Assembly: GCA_009193035.1 (NCBI GenBank)
Contig: SWDT01000077.1
Span: 124,001 to 188,000, forward strand
DNA length: 64,000 bases
Source: Halicephalobus mephisto
Taxonomy: Eukaryota > Nematoda > Chromadorea > Rhabditida > Panagrolaimidae
Direction of reading: 5' to 3'
In this document: piece after piece, positions 57,225 through 64,000 of the stretch
How the letters are laid out: each line of letters opens with the position of its first letter
Numbering within the stretch: the first letter of the stretch is position 1
Translations under genes and position numbers: made by a program
Notes under the pieces: model-generated
Database searches by the model: none
What the model was told of the DNA's origin: nothing
Seen by the model: only the letters and a program-made list of their open reading frames with translations

Positions 57225-59456
57225 ATGGCCAGACAAGTTCCATTTTCTGAATTTTCGTCGATTTTTAATTTTCTTCAAAACCAAATAACGTGGCATTGTG
57301 TTCATGCTGTTCTAAAATTCGAACTCGAAGGATTCAATGGAGGAACGTCTTTGGAATTGTTTGAATTTGTTGAGAATTCAGAATCTAGGAGATTCTACAT
57401 AGCACTAAAGTATCACAAATTCGAAAAATTGGTGATTGTTGGAAATTCCAGTATTGATGACGAAAATTTCATTCATGAAGCTGTCAAAAAAATATTTCCA
57501 TTGATTTCAAAGAAATTGGAAGCTGAGAATTTGTTTGAAACCATTCTTCCTAAAGAAGCTCATGAAGAGGTTTGTTAATTTTTAATTTTCAATATTTCTA
57601 GAAAATTCTGGAAAATAGATGTTGGGACAGAAACTATAATAGAAAAAGTGAACTTGAAGAGATAGCTTAAATATCAGGGATCCTAGAATACTGTAGAAGA
57701 TGAGTGGAATTCTCAAAAGTATTATGTTGGGACAGAAACTGTACTAGAAAAAGTGAACCTGAAGAGATAGCTTAAATATCAGGGATCCTAGAATACTGTA
57801 GAAGATGAGTGGAATTCTCAAGGGTATTATATTAAAACAGAAACTATACTAGAAAAAGTGAACCTAAAGAGATAGCCTGAATATCAGGAATCCTAGAATA
57901 CTGTAGAAGATGAGTAGCACTTCCAGTTGTCTGTTGTGCAGATATGTGCATTGTTTGTCTGTACTTGATTTGTTAAGTAAAGATTTGTAGTATTCTTCTT
58001 ATTCCTAATTTTAACAATAGATAACTTTTGAGATTTTTCAAAATCTTTATACATAAAAATGCTGCTAAATTACATCTTGGAAATTAGTTGGAAGTTTCTA
58101 GAATGATTCATACAAGAGTAAATTAAAACTTTTAATTACAGTTTGGCAGACAATTGAAAATTCTCCAAAGTCATCCATATGTCCTCTTGAATGCCGCTGC
58201 TCATGCGTTCTACATTGATGAAAAAAAACTAAATTACTGTAGAAAACTGCCTCCGGAGTTCGAAGCTAGACGTCTCGAACCCCGACATGCGGACCAAATG
58301 ATGTCTGTATTGCTGCAATTTCAAGAAGGCGATTCTGATCAAGCAGCGTAAGATTTTTATTTTTAAAAACTGACTTTAAATAACATTGATTTTGAAATTA
58401 CAAAAAATAAATCCAATTTTTACAGTATTCGGATCAAAGAACTGCCTTCAATGGGGATCTTTGAGAAATCCACAAACAAGTTGGTCGCTTTCGAGTACAC
58501 CGACGGCGTAGGGTTCATCGCCCATCAATACGTTTATCCAGAATACCGCGGAAAAGGTTTCGGAAAAATAGTAGAGATCCTCATTTGTCAAGACATAATC
58601 TCGAAGTAAGTTCAATTACTGCAAATTAAAAAATAAAAAATATTAAAATTTTTTCCAAATAAAATTCTCGGATTTTTTCAAAACTTTGAAGATTTTAAAT
58701 TTACAAATGTTGATTCTGAAATTTCCAATCGGATTCTGGAAATTTTGTGAAATCATAAAAAATTTTAGAATATTCTATTGGATTCTGGGAGATTCTATAA
58801 AATCAGAGATTTCAGAATCTTCAACCAGAGTCTGGGAAATTCTAAAAACTTCTAATTCTACTTTAATATAAAAAATTAGAAATGTTTAGTTACGAAATGA
58901 TCTTGAAACGAATTTTTAACATTTTCCAGAATATTTTTTTTCTGATTTTTATTTAAAAATTTGTTAAATGATTTTGGAAGATTTTAAAAGTTTCAAAAGT
59001 CGTAGTTATGGATAAAAATTACAGCCGATTTTCGATATAAAGGAATCCAAAGAACCGGACAAAAATTATGTAAAATCGAAAGTCAATTTACATTATTTTA
59101 AATGAAATGTTGCCAGAACTAAAAAAAATACATAAAATCAAAAATTGTGTTAAATTTAAAATTATTTTTAATCTAAAATTACAAAAAATCGAAAATTATG
59201 TTAAATCTAAAATTACAAATAATCGAAAATTACATAAAACCAAGAGTCGACTGTAATATTATTTTGAAATAATTTTTTCAGATTAAAAATGACTCCTTTG
59301 AAGGCCGTGGCTGTGGATCGGCCACGAGTAATTTCGATGACTCACGGATCGGGATACTGGAAACTGATACAAAATTCCAAAGGAGAGCCAGCAGAAAAAA
59401 GATGGGCTTTGTATTCGAAAAATCCAGGAAATAAAATTCATTTTTTCGATAATTAA
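57225..59456 (+). CDS. GNAT-fold N-acyltransferase (GLYAT-like)
   Basis: Four exons, 57225-57569, 58142-58347, 58426-58605 and 59282-59456, 301 residues. The N-terminal half is a degenerate domain (SLELFEFVENSES, IGNSSIDDENF-like) as in nematode GLYAT-type proteins. The C-terminal half has ARRLEPRHADQMMSVLLQF, a beta-hairpin LVAFEYTDGVGFIAHQYVYP and the acetyl-CoA motif A YPEYRGKGFGKIVE (R-x-K-G-x-G), about residue 220. Family knowledge: such enzymes transfer acyl groups from CoA to small amines such as glycine. The upstream ATG-less extension in frame begins with TTG and was not used. AATAAA follows at 59498-59503. Intron 1 holds three tandem repeats, intron 3 a MITE. Confidence 0.82.
57605..57930 (+). 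repeat. Tandem repeat in intron 1 of the acyltransferase gene
   Basis: Three units of about 115 bp: GACAGAAACTATACTAGAAA, AAGTGAACCTGAAGAGATAG, CTTAAATATCAGGGATCCTA, GAATACTGTAGAAGATGAGT. Related sequence on the opposite strand occurs at about 60195-60240. Confidence 0.88.
59020..59255. mobile_element. MITE with TACAG-GA-TTTCGAT ends, copy 2
   Basis: Begins TACAGCCGATTTTCGATATA and ends AAGAGTCGACTGTA. It shares the interior ACAAAAATTATGTAAAATCG and GTCAATTTACATTATTTT with 53713-53897. It lies in intron 3 of the acyltransferase gene and ends 27 bases before exon 4. Confidence 0.75.
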
Positions 59457-59854
59457 AATTTTTTAGAAGTATAATTTACAGAGTATTTTTGATTTTCAAT
59501 AAAAAGTATGTTTATTTTTAGAAAATTCCCAGTTTGTTGAAAAAAAAAATTTTTTTTCGAACAAGTTGGAATGCTTTAAATTTATTATTTTTCTCTATAT
59601 AAATGAATGTAATCTAATATTTTTTCTTCATTAACTTGTCCATGAAGCTTGAAAATATAAACCATATATGGTTAATCCATCAAACCAATAACAATTAGCG
59701 TATTTTTATACATTTTTGATATATGAATCATAAGTGCGGTTTTTTATCTGCTTCACAAAAAAGAATCAAAGGATATGATAAATTTCTATCATTGACATAC
59801 TAGTGACTTATTTCATTCATTATTGATGTAGTAAAGGTGATGACGGAATGTGAG

Positions 59855-60136
59855 GTGTCGATGATACGATACTTTGGAAGCTCCTAGATTAGGTGGAAAA
59901 CTGTTGATTCCTACCATTAGCAATTAAAGCTTGTTTATCTTAACATAAGCATAGAACAAAGAGAGGAAAGGTCCTCATTTGACCGAAATCAAACTCGAAT
60001 CAGATTAAAGTTGTATTTTCTCAAAGACTGGTTCTCTAACACTTGAGTCTAACCTCCCAGACGTCGGCTGACTGGGCGAAGCTTTGGGTATTCTGTCTAG
60101 GTCGTTTGTGGTTTAATCCCGACTTTATGCCTACAG
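59855..60136 (+). repeat. 290-bp repeat, copy 2
   Basis: Same orientation as 30378-30668 and inverted relative to 60591-60882. Together with the latter it brackets a 455-bp interior, so the pair could be the ends of one element. Confidence 0.85.
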
Positions 60137-60590
60137 AGACAATGACAGATCTCACAAAGGACAACTGAAAGTCATTTCACATTCTACAGTATTCTACAGT
60201 CCCTGATATTCAGGCTCTTTTTCTAATATAGTTTCTGTCCAGAAATTTATTTTCTTTAAAATCTTGATTATTGAAATCAAAGTGTCATGTAACAATTCCA
60301 AATTTCTAGTAAATTCGAACCTTATCGTCGAATTGAAGTGCTTTGAAACCTAATTCGATAAAATAAATAAAAAATAATTTTCACATGAATTATAATTTTG
60401 AATATTAATTTTTATAAAAAGTAAAATATAAGTCATAATTATTAACTTTTTAAAATAATATTTTTAGAAAACAATAATTATTTATTTAATGGAAGAATTT
60501 CGAAAAATTTTTACGAAGAATTTTACTGAAATTATATACAATGCAATACAATACAAATTGCTCTAGCTGTTGCATGGACGCGGAGCCAAT

Positions 60591-60882
60591 GTAGGTATAA
60601 AGATCGGAGTTAAATCGCGAACGGCCTAGACAGAATGCCCAAAGCTCCGTCTAGTCAGCCGACGCCTGGGAGGTTAGACTAAAGTGTTAGAGAGCCAGTC
60701 TTTGAGAAAATCCAACTTTAATCTGATTCGAGTTTGACCTCGGTCAAACAAGGACCTTTCCTCTTTGTTCCATGTTTATGTTAAGATAAACAAGCTTAAT
60801 TGCCAATGGTAGGAATCAACAGTTTTCCGCCCAATCAAGGAGTTCCCAAGATGTCACTCCATCGACATCCAACCAATAACAA
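60591..60882 (-). repeat. 290-bp repeat, copy 3 (inverted)
   Basis: Reverse-complement match to 59855-60136 and 30378-30668 (GGCCTAGACAGAATGCCCAA, AGCTCCGTCTAGTCAGCCGA, CAACAGTTTTCCGCC). Confidence 0.85.
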
Positions 60883-60914
60883 TCCCTTATACTACATAAT
60901 TTTACTACACCAAT

Positions 60915-61175
60915 ACTTCGCTGTGAGTGCTGCTTGATTCCCGGGGTTTCTCTGTTACCTCCTTCCAGATTTGCTTGTTTTGGGCAGCCATCATGGATTC
61001 CTCTTCGTTCAGTCCTCTTGCGGTGAGATCTTCTTTAAGTTGGGTCGATCACATTTTCTTTGGGGCCGACTTATGTACTTTCCATTCTGGGGGACGTGAC
61101 CTCAGAAGCATCTTGTGATGAGGCGGTGTGGGCTCATCCGACAGACGTGCCCGAACCACCTTAGGCGTCGTACTG
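60915..61175 (-). mobile_element. Reverse-transcriptase C-terminal relic
   Basis: On the minus strand RRLRWFGHVCRMSPHRLITR continues, after at least one frameshift, into pieces resembling GRDPSEWKVHKSAPKKM-type RT tails (LNEEESMMAAQNKQIWKEV is visible). The RW-GHV-RM..HRL pattern marks the C-terminus of a retroelement polymerase. It is different from the element at 18351-18975. Confidence 0.7.
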
Positions 61176-62069
61176 AAATTATATAATTAATTTTTTTATA
61201 TAAAACTTTGTATAATAAATGGTTTTATTACTTTTTACTTTAGTTCTAGTGTTATAACAGATTTTTTATGTTTCGTTTTACCGAAGTTGACGATCAATGT
61301 TGAAAATTAACATTTTGATTTTTAAGATTAAAACAACATCTAATTTTTTTCTACATAAAAAAGTTGTTTTTTTGCTAAATTTGATAATTTAAACTTGATA
61401 TTTGAATTTCCGAATAAAAATGTAACTTACAAATTGTGTTTTAACACGAAAATTTTGTATTTTGACTTTGAACTTTGATCACCAACTTTGATAAAACAAC
61501 ACTGATAAACATAAATATAAACATAAATATAAACATATAGTGTACCAGTCAACTTGTCCGAACTTTGTAAATTTCGATTTTCGTCAATTTTCCAATAAAT
61601 GTAGAATTAAAATCTAGGAATTGGTTTGTTCAAATTTCGCATAAAATTATGAATTTAAATTTTTTCGATTTCATAGTAAATATAGATATAAAAAACTTTA
61701 AATAATTCATCCAAATGTTGTTTAAAAATTGTAAATTTTTATTTTAATCAATTTCTTGATAAATATAGGATTAAACTTTACTAATTAATCTACTCAAAAA
61801 TTGCATAAAAATCGAAAATTTTTATTTTTTTAATTTGCTAGTAAAAACATCATTTGATCTAAACTTTTTACAGGTTGTCAATTTTATTTCGATCTTGACC
61901 TTTACAAACATAAAAAATAGACTACAGTTTATCTTTTCCGACATTCTCCATCATCGCTACAGACTACAAAGAAACCGGAACCTGAAATTGCACTTTTTGT
62001 GTCGCTAATCATCCATATAAACGTCGTCCGAACAGACTTCAACTGGACCGTTTTTTCACAATCAATAAG
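61176..62069. other. Intergenic upstream of the ugt gene
   Basis: AT-rich. No gene, RNA gene or strong repeat recognised apart from short ATAAACATAAATATAAAC repetition at about 61505-61540. Confidence 0.5.
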
Positions 62070-63774
62070 ATGAATATTTTATTTTTATTTTTTTTATTTA
62101 TTAATTTCGCCATAATTGCATGTGAAAAAATTTTGGTTTTATATGTCCATGAGGAAAGAAGTCATCTTTACAGTATGGCTCCATTTTTAGAAAGGTTTTT
62201 ATTTTTTTTAATTTATAAAAATAAAAATTTTCAGATTGGCTTCTGATGGACATGAATTAACGATATTCGACACAGGAAGTGACGAAAAACCGGCTTCTTT
62301 GGGTTTCAACTCGACGATAATCCATGTAAATCTGCCGAGTCCGGAGATTCTGGAGCAAATCGTAACTCATGCCCTCTGGCGATACGACTTCCACTCAGCT
62401 TTTTTGGCTTTTGTCCAATACCATACTGACGCAGAAATGGGAAGAATCATGAGGGACGCTGCTGACAAGGTCGGTTAACTTCATTATGAATTTTCAGTTT
62501 TTTTTATCTCAATAGACATCTCAAATGAGAATACAGTAATAGACAAAATCTTATATAATACTGTAAATTTTAATTTTAACTGAATTACTATTTCTTCTGC
62601 TGGCATGGAAACAAGATATATTGCAATATGTATCTGATTTGACTCATTTTTGAAGAAGAACAAATCCGAATCAGCATGGCAGATTTCCGAATTTCTAAAT
62701 TCAGCTAATTCGAGTTCAAAAATCGAATTTATCTCATTAAAAACACACCTTACAAAACAATAGTACAATTTACAATAAGATTTAGTCAATATATCACAGT
62801 CCAATTCAAAAGTTTGATCGTTCTACGTTTATAAAATTAACCTCAACTGTACACAAAAAGGGTATATGGTACATAATGTATGGGCACATTAAAATGGCTT
62901 TGATGTATGAGATATATTATATTCAATACATCGATGTATTAAGTTGATATCGGTTCATGATATATAATGCATAGATATATGAAAATGGCTTTAATATATG
63001 AAACATATTATATTCAATACATCGATGTATTAAGTTGATATCAGTACATTGTATTCAATATACCTATATATTGTATTTAATGTATCCGATACATTAAAGC
63101 CATCTTAAGGAACCTTTTTTCGTGTGTGATAAACAGATATATCATGATCATTAGGAACTTCGCTATGAGTTGGCTTCCGAATTCTTATTTTTTTCACAGA
63201 ATTCGATTTATATTGATAAATAAATCTGTCATGATTGTCAGGGATTTTCGTGTTGAGAATTTACCTCCGAATTTTCCGTTTTTTGTTTAAACTTCAACTC
63301 ACATTGGCAAATAGTCGTATTTTGATAGATTTTCAAAATGCAAGTTTCCAATTTTCCATTTTTTAAAACTCAACTTTCATTAGTAGATAAATTTACCGTA
63401 ATCACTAAGAACTTTCGTGATGAAAGTTAACTTTGTATCCCGAAATAACTTTTTTGTTTCTCATTATTTTGCTCATCTCATACTGGTAAAAAACCAAATT
63501 TATCTTATCATTAAGAACTTTTGTGTCGAAAATCCAACTTTATTTTTCACAATAAATAGAAAATAAAAAAATTAACTTTCAATTGCTTATAAAAACTTCT
63601 TTCAGTTGACGTTATTACTCAATTCGGATTACGATCTCGTCATTGTGGATGAAATTTTTTCTGTTCACGGAATGACAATTGCTTCGATGCTCAAGAAACT
63701 CAAGTCCATTCCTTATATTATTTTTGCAACTAACGCAATAGGTCCCGAATCCAATACTGCAGATTTGGCTATGG
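62070..63774 (+). CDS. UDP-glycosyltransferase, N-terminal part (continues past the window)
   Basis: Exons 62070-62194, 62235-62469 and 63606-63774 give about 176 residues. A signal peptide (MNILFLFFLFINFAIIAC) is followed by KILVLYVHEERSHLYSMAPF and the RLASDGHELTIFD that marks the N-terminal acceptor-binding Rossmann domain of UGTs (SH-..M-P....L...GH.V/L). Exon 3 has YDLVIVDEIFSVHGMTIASM and IPYIIFATNAIGPES. Family knowledge: ER-lumenal enzymes that add sugar from UDP-sugar to small lipophilic compounds; the UDP-binding half lies beyond the window. Intron 2 (1136 bp) contains a MITE. The exon 3 donor coincides with the end of the repeat at 63775. Confidence 0.82.
62855..63127. mobile_element. 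MITE-like element in ugt intron 2
   Basis: Ends ACACAAAAAGGGT and ACCTTTTTTCGTGTGT form imperfect terminal inverted repeats, with TTAAAATGGCTTTGATGTAT / CGATACATTAAAGCCATC further in. The interior is two copies of TTATATTCAATACATCGATG, itself palindromic. Confidence 0.75.
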
Positions 63775-64000
63775 GTAAGGATGTAAAGAGATTTACGGGG
63801 TCTATACTTCTTCTACTGGACAGGACCAGATGTAGATAGTAGCGAGTCGTAGTCAGAATATATAAAAACGCCAAGCTTTATCCCTTACAAAATTGATAAT
63901 AATAATTACAAAGTTTTCCCGCCCGCGTGATTCCTTTCGTTGCTAGACCCTTCTTCCTTTCGTTACGAGACCCTTCATCCTTTCGTTGCGAGACCTTTCT
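63775..64000. repeat. 290-bp repeat with GGTCTCGCAACGAAAG array, copy 2 (at the ugt splice donor)
   Basis: Reverse complement of 54190-54480. The shared sequence begins GGGTAAGGATGTAAAGAG, exactly at the end of ugt exon 3, and runs off the window in the CTTTCGTTGCGAGACC array. Confidence 0.85.

Noticed and set aside
1..64000. CRISPR arrays, bacterial operons, riboswitches or prophage genes
   Set aside because: The sequence is eukaryotic with spliced genes; the tandem repeats lack the unique equal-length spacers of a CRISPR array.

Overview
The window is nuclear DNA from a rhabditid, probably Caenorhabditis-like, nematode. The reasons are AT-rich sequence, many introns of about 40-60 bp with TTTTCAG-type acceptors next to a few kilobase-scale introns, probable trans-splice acceptors just before start codons, nematode gene families (oac acyltransferases, serpentine receptors, two-domain clec lectins, ugt), and single-copy genes that look like nematode orthologs (snr-1/SmD3, RBM17/SPF45, GET4, ref-2/ZIC). 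It is a draft assembly: there is a 333-base run of N at 32279-32611. All assignments come from reading translations and splice sites by eye; no database search was possible.

Layout. 131-893 (+): the 3' end of an ADAMTS-like protease. 1470-8022 (-): a tandem array of five intact LAPTM-like four-transmembrane genes with the same exon architecture, plus a decayed sixth copy. 8754-10568 (+): a UAP56/hel-1-like helicase locus broken by many single-base indels. 11000-12235 (-): GET4. 12817-13687 (-): SmD3. 14154-17630 (-): two paralogous C-type lectin genes. 18351-18975: a non-LTR retrotransposon tail. 19232-21395 (+): RBM17/SPF45. 21.4-24.6 kb: repeats, including a fold-back with arms of about 365 bp. 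24628-25689 (+): an srsx-like receptor. 25.7-28.5 kb: MITE-like elements. 28542-29333 (+): an intronless gene I do not recognise. 29.6-33.5 kb: inverted-repeat elements, a broken oac copy running into the gap, and a Tc1-like transposase remnant. 34281-36549 (+): an intact oac gene with a C-terminal SGNH domain. 39477-47280 (-): ref-2 with a 4.7 kb intron. 47.3-52.9 kb: tandem repeats and one coding-like segment. 52940-56176 (-): an orphan rhodopsin-family receptor. 57225-59456 (+): a GNAT/GLYAT-like acyltransferase. 59.8-61.2 kb: transposon pieces. 62070 to the end (+): the 5' part of a UDP-glycosyltransferase.

No operon-like or pathway-level grouping is evident. SmD3, the hel-1-like locus and RBM17 are all mRNA-processing genes, but they lie on different strands and look like independent housekeeping units. 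The unusual content is the lineage-specific expansions (LAPTM-like, clec, oac) and a dense population of small non-autonomous elements. One repeat end coincides with a splice donor in the ugt gene. Another repeat array copies a splice acceptor of the orphan receptor gene.
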